NCBI RefSeq assembly: GCF_001984215.1
Contig: NZ_CP019420.1
Coordinates: 62,001-126,000 of the forward strand
Source of the DNA: Mycobacterium sp. MS1601
GTDB taxonomy: Bacteria; Actinomycetota; Actinomycetes; Mycobacteriales; Mycobacteriaceae
Direction: 5' to 3'
DNA length: 64,000 nucleotides
The notes under the pieces are model-generated. The model saw nothing but the letters and a program-made list of their open reading frames with translations, made no database searches and was not told the origin of the DNA. Positions 22,126 to 30,308 of this stretch are shown piece after piece (position 1 is the first letter of the stretch; every line of letters begins with the position of its first letter). The position numbers were made by a program, and so were the translations under genes.

Positions 22126-22173
22126 ACACTACTCGTAGTAGGGCAGATGTCCTTGTAGCGCTAGATATTGGGG
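22126..22173. promoter_or_regulatory. Tandem NrdR-box-like operators upstream of nrdF
   Basis: Box 1, ACACTACTCGTAGTAG (22126-22141), contains the inverted repeat ACTAC-TC-GTAGT. Box 2, GCGCTAGATATTGGGG (22158-22173), starts exactly 32 bases away. Against the ACACTATATATTGTGT-type NrdR consensus I count 9 and 11 of 16 matches. Box 1 shares ACACTAC...TAGT.G with the box upstream of nrdH. NrdR is the nucleotide-sensing repressor of ribonucleotide reductase genes and binds paired boxes at three-turn spacing. Box 2 overlaps the 3' end of the neighbouring monooxygenase gene. Confidence 0.7.
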
Positions 22174-23642
22174 TTTGCGCGTGTCGTCAACTGGTACTCG
22201 TCGAGGTCCAGCTTCCGCGTCGCCGCCCAATACTGCCAGGTGAAACCACTCCACAGCGTGCGGTTGTTGCCATGCTCGTCGAGGTACCAGCTGCGACAGC
22301 CACCGGTGTTCCAGACCGACTGCGCAAGATCGCGCTGCAACTCGTCGTTGAACTCGTCCTGTGCGGCGCGGATCGGGGCCAGCGCGTCGACGCCGGCTTC
22401 GTCGACCGCGGCGATGGCCTGGGCGACGTAGCGGATCTGCGATTCGATCATGAACACCACCGAGGTGTGCCCCAGCCCGGTGTTGGGCCCGAGCAGGAAA
22501 AACAGGTTCGGCATGCCGGCCACCGCGATGCCCCGATGTGCTGCCACCCCTTCGGCGTTCCACCGGTCCACCAGATCCTCGCCGCCCGGGCCCGAGATGG
22601 CGACGTAGGTGTAGGAGTCGGTGACGTGGAAGCCGGTGGCGAAGACGATGACATCAGCGCGACGCTCGGTACCGTCAGCGGTCACCACACCGGTGGGCCT
22701 CACCCGCACGATCGGGTCGGTGATCACCTCGACGTCGGATTGCGCCAGGGCTTGGTAGTAGTTGGTGGAATACAGGATTCGCTTGCAGCCGGCCCGGTAG
22801 TCGGGCGTCAGCTTCCTGCGCAGAGCCGGGTCGCTGATGGCACGACGGATGTTCCACTTCCCCATCGCCTCGTACACCCGCAGCAGGCCGGGCCGCCGCG
22901 TCAGCCCGTACGCGGTGGCTTCGAGGAACCAGTAGATGCCTGCCCGCAGTGCGGCACGGACCCCGGGCACCCGGGTGAGCACCGTCTGCAGCCGCGCCGA
23001 GATGTGCGCGTTAGGTCGCGGGAACACCCACGGCGGGGTGCGTTGGTAGAGCTGCAGTTCGGCAACCTGCCCGACGATGTTGGGGACGATCTGGATGGCG
23101 CTGGCGCCGGTGCCGATGATCGCGACCTTCTTGTCTGTCAGATCGATGTCCTGATCCCACTGTGCGGAGTGAAACGCCGCACCCGCAAAGGTGTCGAGGC
23201 CGTCGATCTCGGGAGTCGATGGAATGTGCAAGGCGCCGGCCCCGGAGATGAGGAACTGTGCGACGAATTCGTCGCCGGCAGCGGTGAAGACATGCCAGCG
23301 GTGTTCGTCGTCATCCCAGTGCGCACCCTCGACCTTGGCTCCGAACCGGATTCGACGACGCAGACCGTACTTGGCGGTGACGCCGCGCAGGTACTCCAGG
23401 ATCTCCGGCTGCGGCGAGAACATCCGCGACCAATCGGGTTTCGGTTCGAAGGAAAAGGAGTACAGGTGCGACGGCACATCACATGCGCAGCCGGGATAGA
23501 CATTGTCACGCCACGTGCCGCCGATGTCGTCGGCCTTCTCCAGGACAGTGAAGTCCACACCCTGTTTCTGCAGGGCGATCGCCATGCCCAGACCCGAGAA
23601 GCCGGTGCCGATGATCAGTGCGCGAGTCCGGTGCACGCTCAT
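22161..23642 (-). CDS. Flavin-dependent Baeyer-Villiger-type monooxygenase (Rv3049c-like)
   Basis: A 493-residue FAD/NADPH monooxygenase. FAD site GTGFSG at 12-17, the Baeyer-Villiger fingerprint F-x-G-x3-H-x3-W at 152-162 (FAGAAFHSAQW), the NADPH site IGTGASAIQIVPNI near 186, and the late FATGFHVTDSYTY motif. It would insert oxygen beside a carbonyl group or oxidise N/S centres; the substrate is unknown. Relatives in mycobacteria include EthA-like enzymes. A TetR gene ends nine bases upstream on the same strand, so the pair is likely one operon. Confidence 0.88.
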   Translation of the reverse strand: MSVHRTRALIIGTGFSGLGMAIALQKQGVDFTVLEKADDIGGTWRDNVYPGCACDVPSHLYSFSFEPKPDWSRMFSPQPEILEYLRGVTAKYGLRRRIRFGAKVEGAHWDDDEHRWHVFTAAGDEFVAQFLISGAGALHIPSTPEIDGLDTFAGAAFHSAQWDQDIDLTDKKVAIIGTGASAIQIVPNIVGQVAELQLYQRTPPWVFPRPNAHISARLQTVLTRVPGVRAALRAGIYWFLEATAYGLTRRPGLLRVYEAMGKWNIRRAISDPALRRKLTPDYRAGCKRILYSTNYYQALAQSDVEVITDPIVRVRPTGVVTADGTERRADVIVFATGFHVTDSYTYVAISGPGGEDLVDRWNAEGVAAHRGIAVAGMPNLFFLLGPNTGLGHTSVVFMIESQIRYVAQAIAAVDEAGVDALAPIRAAQDEFNDELQRDLAQSVWNTGGCRSWYLDEHGNNRTLWSGFTWQYWAATRKLDLDEYQLTTRANPNI

Positions 23643-23651
23643 AGAGTCACG

Positions 23652-24287
23652 CTACTGCGCAAGCATGGCGATCGAGCGCCGTAATTGCTGTTCCGGTTGA
23701 GCGGGCGGCAGCACCTCCGACGGCGTCACCGCGAAAGCGTTGAGGATCAGTGCCGCGAACCGGCGCCACGGTTCGGCGCCCGGCGCCGACTCCGGCGTCG
23801 CCGTCACCACTGCGGCATTGCCCAGCAGCATCACCACGACGTCACCGGGTACCAGGTCCGGGCGCAGCGCGCCGACGGCTTTGGCGCGTTCCATCAGCGC
23901 ACCCAACTTGGCCAGTGCCTCACCCGACTGTTTCTCGATGATGCTGCTGGCCGGGAACGACATGGTGAGCAGTTCACGCAGACCGGCGTCGCTGGCCTGC
24001 AACTGGCACAGGTCGTAGACCAATGTCCGGAACCCCCGCCACGGGTCGGCATCGGCAAGAGCGCGGTCGACGGCGTCGGTGTAGCGCGACAGGTTGCGCT
24101 CGAACGTTGCGGCAGCCAGATCTGCGCGGGTGGGAAAGCGTCGGTAGAGCGTGGCGACACCGACGCCGGCGTGGCGGGCCACCTCGTCGAGCGGCACCGC
24201 GATACCACGAGCGGCGAACAGCTCGGTCGCGGCATCGAGAATGCGGTCGCGGTTGAGGGCGGCGTCGGCACGCAATCGCCGGGTCAC
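23652..24287 (-). CDS. TetR-family transcriptional regulator
   Basis: A 211-residue TetR protein. The N-terminal helix-turn-helix reads RDRILDAATELFAARGIAVPLDEVARHAGVGVATLYRRFPTRADL (about residues 14-58, split here by its recognisable parts ILDAATELFAARG and VGVATLYRRFPTR). The C-terminal ligand domain is helical. I place the start at GTG 24287; upstream residues of the open frame are histidine/arginine-rich noise. It probably controls itself and the monooxygenase that follows after nine bases. Confidence 0.82.
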   Translation of the reverse strand: MTRRLRADAALNRDRILDAATELFAARGIAVPLDEVARHAGVGVATLYRRFPTRADLAAATFERNLSRYTDAVDRALADADPWRGFRTLVYDLCQLQASDAGLRELLTMSFPASSIIEKQSGEALAKLGALMERAKAVGALRPDLVPGDVVVMLLGNAAVVTATPESAPGAEPWRRFAALILNAFAVTPSEVLPPAQPEQQLRRSIAMLAQ

Positions 24288-24331
24288 GGATTCAGGGTAG
24301 CGCCGTAAGTGAAGTACGCCTTCCGGATAGC

Positions 24332-25102
24332 TCAGCCGGCGACGTTGGTGCGCGGCACGGCCTTGCCGATCGGCAGATCGGGGTCGATGCGGATCCCCAG
24401 TAGCGCCGTCGTCCCGTTGATCGCGCCCAACATGATGGTGGTGAGGTGCTCGATGAACTTGTCGCGGTCCATTCGGCGCGGGCTCGCGGGGTTGGTGCCC
24501 AACCACCAGTCGGTGGCCGAGGTGGCCGAACCGAACGTCGTGTAAGCGGCCAACTCGATGGCTTCGCGGTCGAGTTCCATTTCACGCAATTCGTTGTTGA
24601 ACATCTCGGCCATCGCCAGGGTGATCTCGCGCCCCTCGTTGAGGGCCCGCATCGTCGACTCGGACTGCTCCGGGAAACCCTGCACCAGGAACCGCACCAC
24701 GTTGGGATGCTCGTCCACCAGGTAGACGTATTGCTCGACGCTGCGGCGGATGACCTCGCGCGCCGGGTCGGTGGCCAGGTTGATCACCGGGAAGATGCCG
24801 GCCCACAACATGTCCCGCATCCGCTCGCCGATGGCCTGGAACAGGTCGGATTTGTCGGCGAAGTGACGGTAGATCTTCGGCTTGGCGGTTCCCGCTTCCT
24901 CGGCGATCTCGCGCAGGCTGACCTCAGGGCCCAACTTGTCGATGGCCCGGAACGCCGCGTCGACGATCTCGGCGCGCACCTTCTTGCGGTGTTCGCGCCA
25001 GCGCTCGCTGCGCGCGTCCACCTTCACCTCGGCGGAGTCCCCGCTTCTGGTCCCTCTGCGCACCTGTGCACTGTACCGCTCGGAACTCGCTGACCTGCGC
25101 AT
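24332..25102 (-). CDS. TetR-family transcriptional regulator (Rv3050c-like)
   Basis: A 256-residue TetR protein with helix-turn-helix AEIVDAAFRAIDKLG then EEAGTAKPKIYRHFADKSDL (about residues 45-90). A long C-terminal domain contains a GFPEQSESTMRALNEG stretch. It matches Rv3050c by order. The ATG at 25102 is one option; a GTG at 25063 would remove thirteen residues. Divergent from the FAD-dependent reductase gene at 25252, with about 150 bases between them available for promoters. Confidence 0.8.
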   Translation of the reverse strand: MRRSASSERYSAQVRRGTRSGDSAEVKVDARSERWREHRKKVRAEIVDAAFRAIDKLGPEVSLREIAEEAGTAKPKIYRHFADKSDLFQAIGERMRDMLWAGIFPVINLATDPAREVIRRSVEQYVYLVDEHPNVVRFLVQGFPEQSESTMRALNEGREITLAMAEMFNNELREMELDREAIELAAYTTFGSATSATDWWLGTNPASPRRMDRDKFIEHLTTIMLGAINGTTALLGIRIDPDLPIGKAVPRTNVAG

Positions 25103-25251
25103 ACCGCAGTCAGAGTGCAGGTCAGCCGTGTTGTTATTACAGTCACACCCGGTTTTGTCCACCACGGGCAAACCCGACAAGCGCACCACACAGCTCGGTC
25201 GGCTAGCATCACGACGCGAAAGCTGAGACCACATCAACATGAGAGGCACTA

Positions 25252-26436
25252 GTGACGCAGCGATATGACCTGGTCATAGCGGGCGGGGGCCCCTCTGGAT
25301 CGGCGGCCGCGTGGCAAGCCGCCCAGACCGGCGCCAAGGTGCTGGTAGTGGACAAGGCGGAGTTCCCGCGCGCCAAGCCCTGCGGTGACGGGCTCACCGC
25401 ACGCGCCGTCAGCTACCTGCAGAAGATGGGGCTGGCCGACGAGGTGGCCACCTACCACCGGGTGAACCGTGTGACGGTGTTCAGCCCCAGCGCCTGGGAA
25501 CTGTCGTTCCCCAAGCGCCCCGGTATGCCCGACCATGGCCATACCGTGAGCCGCGAACACCTCGACACCGTGCTGCTCAAGCACGCCGAGTCCGCTGGCG
25601 CGGAAGTGCGCCAGGGCGCCGAAGTCGCCGGACCCGAGCTGAACGAGAACGGCCGCGTCATCGGCGTCACGCTAAAGGGTGGCGAGAAGATCTACGGCGA
25701 CGCGGTGATCGCCGCCGATGGCGCCTACTCCCCCATCAAGCGGGCACTGAAGATCGATTCCCAGTACAACGGCTATTCGGCCATCGCGATCCGCTCGGAG
25801 ATGCCGGCCAACCGCGTCGACTCCGACAGCCTGGACATCTATCTGAAGCTGCAGTTCCAGGGTGACCAGCTGCCCGGCTACGGCTGGGTGTTCCCGATGG
25901 GCAACGGCATCTTCAACATCGGCCTGGGCTACGTGAACAGCTACAAGAACTGGCAGTCCATCAACGCCACCCAGTTCCTCGGCGAGTTCCTCCGGACCCT
26001 GCCGCGCGAATGGGATCTGCCTGCCATCGAAGAGCTCAAGAAGAACAAGAGTGTGCGCGCCTGGCGCCTGCCCATGGGCTTCACCGCGTGGCCGCCGTTC
26101 CGCCCTGGCGTGCTGTTCACCGGCGACTCCCTGGGCGCCGGCAAGCCGGCGTCCGGTGCGGGTATCTCCAAGGCCCTGGAGTCCGGCCTGGCCGCCGGTG
26201 AGTGCGCCATCGCCGCCCTGCAGAACGGCGGCCCGGACGACTTCACCAACTACGCGCAGCGCATGGAAGCGTCGTGGGGCAAGGAGTACAAGCGGGGCCG
26301 CTACATGCACAAGCTGATCGGGCAGCCCAAGCTGGCGAACGCCGGTATCAAGCTGATCGACAATGCGGCTTTCCGGGATCGCATGCTCAAAGCGCTGTAC
26401 AAGAAGGCGCAGGGCCCCCAGCACACCACCCACTGA
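25252..26436 (+). CDS. FAD-dependent geranylgeranyl-reductase-type oxidoreductase (MenJ-like)
   Basis: A 394-residue flavoprotein of the geranylgeranyl reductase family. It shows the FAD site VIAGGGPSGSAAAWQAAQTG (about 8-27), the family signature AEFPRAKPCGDGLTARAV (about 40-57) and GDSLGAGKPASGAGISKALESG near 290 (second FAD motif GD). In mycobacteria MenJ (Rv0561c) saturates one isoprene unit of menaquinone; this is a relative or paralogue that may act on a prenyl chain. GTG start after GAGAGG. An intrinsic terminator follows. First gene of the accessory block. Confidence 0.85.
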   Translation: MTQRYDLVIAGGGPSGSAAAWQAAQTGAKVLVVDKAEFPRAKPCGDGLTARAVSYLQKMGLADEVATYHRVNRVTVFSPSAWELSFPKRPGMPDHGHTVSREHLDTVLLKHAESAGAEVRQGAEVAGPELNENGRVIGVTLKGGEKIYGDAVIAADGAYSPIKRALKIDSQYNGYSAIAIRSEMPANRVDSDSLDIYLKLQFQGDQLPGYGWVFPMGNGIFNIGLGYVNSYKNWQSINATQFLGEFLRTLPREWDLPAIEELKKNKSVRAWRLPMGFTAWPPFRPGVLFTGDSLGAGKPASGAGISKALESGLAAGECAIAALQNGGPDDFTNYAQRMEASWGKEYKRGRYMHKLIGQPKLANAGIKLIDNAAFRDRMLKALYKKAQGPQHTTH

Positions 26437-26451
26437 CGCCAGCTCGAAAGT

Positions 26452-26484
26452 GCGGCCTCCCGCTGTGCGGGGGGTCGCATTTTT
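26452..26484 (+). terminator. Rho-independent terminator after the reductase gene
   Basis: GCGGCCTCCCGC (26452-26463) pairs with GCGGGGGGTCGC (26467-26478) around a three-base loop, with one mismatch and one G-T pair, followed by ATTTTTG. A T run of this kind is rare in such GC-rich DNA, and the position 15 bases past the stop is right. Confidence 0.8.
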
Positions 26485-26511
26485 GTCGGACATGGGCGGT
26501 ACACCGGAGCC

Positions 26512-26913
26512 ATGACCTCAGCCCAGCTCACCGCCTTCATCTGCTACCGCGACCCCGACGCAGCGGTGGGCTGGATCACCGAGGTGCTGGGCTTTGTGGT
26601 GGTTCGCGAGTTCCGGTACGCCGGTCAGTTGGTGCACTCCGAACTTCGCCGCGCCGATGCTGTTGTGTGCGTCCAGTTCGACGATCGCGGCTACCACGTC
26701 CCCGTACCGATTGGCGACTGCGTGGGTTCAGGGCTGTACGTCGTGGTCGAGGACGCCGAGGTGACGGCCATCCACCAGCGCGCCGTCTCGCGCGGCACCC
26801 CGGTGCTGATTGCGCCCGAAACCACGGCGTGGGGCAACTTGCGTACCGAACTGCTGGACCCCGAGGGCAGACAGTGGTCCGTCGGGACGTATCTGCCGGG
26901 ACTGCCCGAATAG
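26512..26913 (+). CDS. VOC-superfamily (glyoxalase/bleomycin resistance-like) protein
   Basis: A 133-residue protein with the two beta-alpha-beta-beta-beta modules of the VOC fold: AFICYRDPDAAVGWITEVLGF (start) and LYVVVEDAEVTAIHQRAVSRG with the terminal LLDPEGRQWSVGTYLP. The late Glu of DPEGRQW is the usual metal ligand. The activity cannot be named; members include glyoxalases, dioxygenases and antibiotic-binding proteins. Confidence 0.8.
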   Translation: MTSAQLTAFICYRDPDAAVGWITEVLGFVVVREFRYAGQLVHSELRRADAVVCVQFDDRGYHVPVPIGDCVGSGLYVVVEDAEVTAIHQRAVSRGTPVLIAPETTAWGNLRTELLDPEGRQWSVGTYLPGLPE

Positions 26914-26986
26914 GGTGGGTGACTATGAATCAGCGCAAGCATGCTCCGCCGTGCACGGTGAATGACGATGAGACGCCGACACTTTG

Positions 26987-27472
26987 ATGCCCGTCGACTC
27001 CGAACCCGGTTTAACTGACGCCGAATTCGACCGGCTGGAGCAGCAATTCGATTTCACTTTCGCCGACGACCATCGGGCCTACCTGGCCGCCGGACTGCCG
27101 CTCGGCGCCGGCTGGCCGAACTGGCGCAGCGGTGGCCGAGCCCTGCAGAAGCAATTGCAGCTGCCGGTCGACGGCATCCTGTACGCGGTGGAGTGGACAG
27201 AGTTCTGGCATGACGCTTGGGACTCTCGGCCTGCCAGGATGAAAGATGCTCTGCGCAGCGCGAAGTACCACCTGGCGCGGGCGCCGAAGTTGCTTCCGGT
27301 GTTCTCACACCACTATCTGCCTTCACGTGAGTCACATCAGCCGGTGCTGTCGGTGGTCCGGACCGATGTGAGCGTCGTCGGCGTTGATCTGGCGGACTAC
27401 CTCGAACGCGACGCTTCCAGTCCGGTAGCGGCGACCTGCATGATCGAGTTCTGGTCGTCGCTCATCAGTTAG
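26987..27472 (+). CDS. SMI1/KNR4 (SUKH)-like hypothetical protein
   Basis: A 161-residue protein beginning MPVDSEPGLTDAEFDRLEQQ. The opening helix followed by FTFADDHRAYLAAGLPLG is the pattern of SUKH domains (acidic helix, then PxDhRxhLxxGxP), and WPNWRSGG fits. SUKH proteins often serve as immunity proteins to toxins, but no toxin gene is adjacent, so a house-keeping or orphan role is equally possible. ATG at 26987 is used; a TTG three bases upstream is the only alternative. Its stop overlaps the end of the convergent LysR-domain gene by four bases. Confidence 0.65.
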   Translation: MPVDSEPGLTDAEFDRLEQQFDFTFADDHRAYLAAGLPLGAGWPNWRSGGRALQKQLQLPVDGILYAVEWTEFWHDAWDSRPARMKDALRSAKYHLARAPKLLPVFSHHYLPSRESHQPVLSVVRTDVSVVGVDLADYLERDASSPVAATCMIEFWSSLIS

Positions 27473-28182
27473 CGGCGACCGCGTTTGGTCGGCCCAGGTT
27501 TGCGGGCAATCTTGCCTGCGGCAGCGCGGGCAGCCTGCTTGGCCAGCGTCTTCTCCCGGGCCGTGCGCTTGGGCGCCGGCTCAGTCTGCGCCCGCGACGA
27601 GCCCGGCTTGCGGCCTCGCACGATCCCGACGAATTCCTCGACCAGCGCCGACTGCTCCCCCTCCCGGAAGACCAGCGCCATCGGGCAGGCGGGTGCGTCC
27701 GTGATGGGCCGATAGGTGAGGTCTTTGCGGTGATGTAACCGCGCCAACGACTGCGGCACGATCAACACACCGAGCCCCGCAGCAACAAGTTCTATTGCAT
27801 CGCCGGTGGTTTCGGGACGGTGCTCAATCGCTGTGCCCGGAGCATCCGACCAGGCAACCACGTCGTCGAGTGGGTGCAGAACCGGCTCGTCGTCGAGGTC
27901 CGCCGCCGTGATCTCGTCGACGGCGGTCAGTAGGTGGTCGGTCGGCACCACAGCGACCGTCGTCTCTTCGTAGAGCGGGATGACAGCCAACCCGGAGGTG
28001 TCTGCCGTTGGCCGGAGCAGAGCCGCGTCCACGGTGCCCGCTCGAACCTCATTCGCTGCGTCTGCCGCAGTCACCACACGCAGGTGCAATGGCAGCTCGG
28101 GGTGACGCTCCGTCCAGATCCTGGCCCACTTCGCGGGCGTCCCACCGGGGACGTAGCCGAGGGTGAGCGAGGGCGAAGTCAC
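27469..28182 (-). CDS. LysR-type substrate-binding domain protein lacking a DNA-binding domain
   Basis: A 237-residue protein. Residues about 5-190 form a LysR co-inducer domain (LTLGYVPGGTPAKWARIW, then AALLRPTADTSGLAVIPLYEE, then LVAAGLGVLIVPQSLARLHHR). There is no N-terminal helix-turn-helix. Instead the last 45 residues are strongly basic and lysine/arginine/proline-rich (RTAREKTLAKQAARAAAGK), which could bind nucleic acid non-specifically. Divergent from a DUF5997 gene with 28 bases between starts, so expression is probably linked. The function is unknown. Confidence 0.75.
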   Translation of the reverse strand: MTSPSLTLGYVPGGTPAKWARIWTERHPELPLHLRVVTAADAANEVRAGTVDAALLRPTADTSGLAVIPLYEETTVAVVPTDHLLTAVDEITAADLDDEPVLHPLDDVVAWSDAPGTAIEHRPETTGDAIELVAAGLGVLIVPQSLARLHHRKDLTYRPITDAPACPMALVFREGEQSALVEEFVGIVRGRKPGSSRAQTEPAPKRTAREKTLAKQAARAAAGKIARKPGPTKRGRR

Positions 28183-28210
28183 CGCCTCAGGCTACCGATA
28201 GGCTTATCCC

Positions 28211-28597
28211 ATGAGCAGGCCCAACGCACAGTCCATGAAACCCGCTACGGCGGCAAAGAAGCTGGACGTGTACCTGCCGGCGACTCCCGCGGAGTTCCAG
28301 GAGAACGCGATCACCCGCGCCGAACTGGCCGCTCTCCAGGCTGACCCGCCGCAGTGGCTCAAGGATCTCCGCAAGAACGGGCCGCATCCGAAGAATCTGG
28401 TGGCGGCCAAGCTGGGCGTCTCGATCGCCGGGCTCGGACGCGGCGGAATCGTCGACGCCTTGACCACCGAGCAGATCAATGCGTTGCTCGAGGAGAAACC
28501 GGACTGGCTGGTCACTGAACGCGAGAGCTACCAGAGCGTGCTGGCCGAGGAGCGCCGGGTCAAGGCATTGCACGCGGACAAGGCTCGGAAGGACTGA
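28211..28597 (+). CDS. DUF5997 family protein
   Basis: A 128-residue soluble protein of the actinobacterial DUF5997 family, recognised by LDVYLPATPAEFQENAITRAEL and the central NLVAAKLGVSIAGLGRGGI. The function is unknown. The helical central part GVSIAGLGRGGIVDALTTEQI resembles a small helix-turn-helix, but I do not claim DNA binding. Divergent from the LysR-like gene. Confidence 0.75.
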   Translation: MSRPNAQSMKPATAAKKLDVYLPATPAEFQENAITRAELAALQADPPQWLKDLRKNGPHPKNLVAAKLGVSIAGLGRGGIVDALTTEQINALLEEKPDWLVTERESYQSVLAEERRVKALHADKARKD

Positions 28598-28639
28598 TCC
28601 GGCAATCTGCTGCAGGCCTGCCCCAGCGCTCCAGGCCGC

Positions 28640-29953
28640 TCAGCTGCTCGCACAGTTGGGTGTCGTCGGTAGGCCGTTGAAGCGGTCAGCCACCCACTGC
28701 ATGGAGCGCTCCCCATCGACGAAGTAGGGCAGCAAGGTGTTGATACCCGTCTTGTTGAGGAACGGCGGTTGCTCATTGGTCCACAACTGCACATCGGCTC
28801 CCTTGCCGCACCAGTCCCGAGCAAGGTCCGCTGAGGCCTGATACGGATTGAAGCTATCGAATCGATTGGCCGAAATATAGCTAGGTCCAGCAGGTTTCAT
28901 CGATCCCAGGTTCTGCGCGGCTAGGAGACTCTTCACCGGATCCGTACCGAACAGGGTTGCGGGGTCGACATTGAAGTACCCCGTGTTGTCCGGAAAATAC
29001 ATATGCCGAAATGCGAAGTCCGCCACCGACTGCACCAAGCAGATCTGACTCGACCACTGCACGAAGTGCTTACCGCGTTCGGTGAGAGTACCCATCAATA
29101 GATCCGCGGTCTCCGGGTAAGCGAACACCACGCCATTGAGCAGATACCCCAGTGCCCCAACCAGCATGCTGCCGTCCATGTATGACGGCATCAGCGAGAG
29201 GTTCGCAACCGGCGTGTTGAGCGCGGTCCCCACGACGTTCAACTCGGGCGCGTAGGCCGGTGCCAACTCAGCCGCCGCGCCGGCCGCTTGCCCGCCGGTC
29301 AGCCAGCCCCAGAAAGCCACTGGCCCTGCCACGTCCAACGATGTGTGCGGCAATTGCTTGGCGGCACGCGCCGCATCGAGCAAGGCCGTGCCTGCCGCTT
29401 GACGGATACCGAACTGCGGACCAGACGGAGTGTGAGTACCCATCCCGACGCCGTCAGCTACGACGATTGCGAAACCGCGCGCCACCATCGTGGCCAGGAA
29501 TGTCTCCTCATAGTTGAACGTCAGATCGAAGCCCTGCGAGAAGTGGATGCCCTGATCCATCAGCCGCGACGGCGCACACTGCTCTCCGATTCCGTACGGC
29601 CCAGGGGCGTAGGCAATCAATGGCCTCGGACCGTTGCCTGGCCACGGGTTGTCGGGCTCGAGGTAAACACCTGTCGCCGCTGCGGAGTTGCCTTTGGCAT
29701 CCGTGGTGCGGTACATGATCCGCGTACCTGTGGCCACCCAGCTTCCGAGCTGTCCGGACGGCTCGTATACCAGCTTCATCGGCTCCGAGCGGAGCAGATC
29801 ACCAGGCTTGCCGGCTGGCAACGGATCCGGCGGTGTGTAGAACGCCAGGTATTTGGTCTCGTCGGCGTGCGCGACTGGGTGGACGATGCCAACGAGAAGT
29901 GCGAGCACACTGAGCACCGCACCGGTGAGTGTGCCGAACGTGGCACGAGACAT
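28640..29953 (-). CDS. Secretory lipase (LIP) family protein lacking the usual nucleophile serine
   Basis: A 437-residue exported protein. The ATG at 29953 has GAGGAAC upstream and opens a signal peptide ending at about VAHA-D (residue 31). The body is a fungal-type secretory lipase (PF03583) alpha/beta hydrolase with WPGNGPRPLIAYAPGPYGIGEQCAPS near residue 90. In active relatives the elbow reads GYSQGG; here it is GWLTGG, with leucine (codon CTG) in the serine position. It may be inactive, or threonine may be used. Last gene of the P450/phenol hydroxylase run. Confidence 0.78.
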   Translation of the reverse strand: MSRATFGTLTGAVLSVLALLVGIVHPVAHADETKYLAFYTPPDPLPAGKPGDLLRSEPMKLVYEPSGQLGSWVATGTRIMYRTTDAKGNSAAATGVYLEPDNPWPGNGPRPLIAYAPGPYGIGEQCAPSRLMDQGIHFSQGFDLTFNYEETFLATMVARGFAIVVADGVGMGTHTPSGPQFGIRQAAGTALLDAARAAKQLPHTSLDVAGPVAFWGWLTGGQAAGAAAELAPAYAPELNVVGTALNTPVANLSLMPSYMDGSMLVGALGYLLNGVVFAYPETADLLMGTLTERGKHFVQWSSQICLVQSVADFAFRHMYFPDNTGYFNVDPATLFGTDPVKSLLAAQNLGSMKPAGPSYISANRFDSFNPYQASADLARDWCGKGADVQLWTNEQPPFLNKTGINTLLPYFVDGERSMQWVADRFNGLPTTPNCASS

Positions 29954-29998
29954 GGTTGTTCCTCGACTTGTTCGGGGTAGTGGGAAGTTCGGCCGCAC

Positions 29999-30304
29999 TC
30001 AGCAGGTCTGCGAGAAGTGCAAGATATCGACACCGCCGGAGGCGAAGTGGACCACGTCGGCCTGCGCTCGCTGGCCTTCCGGTGACGCAAGGGCCGACTG
30101 CAGCGACGTCAGATCGGCGAAATCGGCTTCGAAGACCGCGAAATAGGACGCCTCCCCGGCCAGCGACGTCACATCCAGGGTGTAGCGCACGCACAGAACA
30201 CCGGGGATCGCCCTGGCAAGCGGTAGGTGGTGATCGCGGTAATAACGGCGAAACTCGTCCGGGTCGTCGGGTTGTCGATAGAGAACCTGAAGCGTGTGCG
30301 CCAC
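29999..30304 (-). CDS. EthD-domain protein
   Basis: A 101-residue EthD protein (dimeric ferredoxin-like alpha/beta barrel fold), beginning HTLQVLYRQPDDPDEFRRYY and containing DHHLPLARAIPGV, the family hallmark with the conserved HxxLA. In Rhodococcus the ethRABCD locus uses EthD with a P450 and an AraC/XylS-type regulator for O-dealkylation of ethyl tert-butyl ether; the biochemical role of EthD is unknown. Four bases separate it from pheA1, so it is part of the same operon. Confidence 0.82.
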   Translation of the reverse strand: MAHTLQVLYRQPDDPDEFRRYYRDHHLPLARAIPGVLCVRYTLDVTSLAGEASYFAVFEADFADLTSLQSALASPEGQRAQADVVHFASGGVDILHFSQTC

Positions 30305-30308
30305 GAGT

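Noticed and set aside
26987-27472. Toxin-immunity pair around the SUKH-like gene
   Set aside because: No polymorphic toxin or secretion gene in the vicinity.
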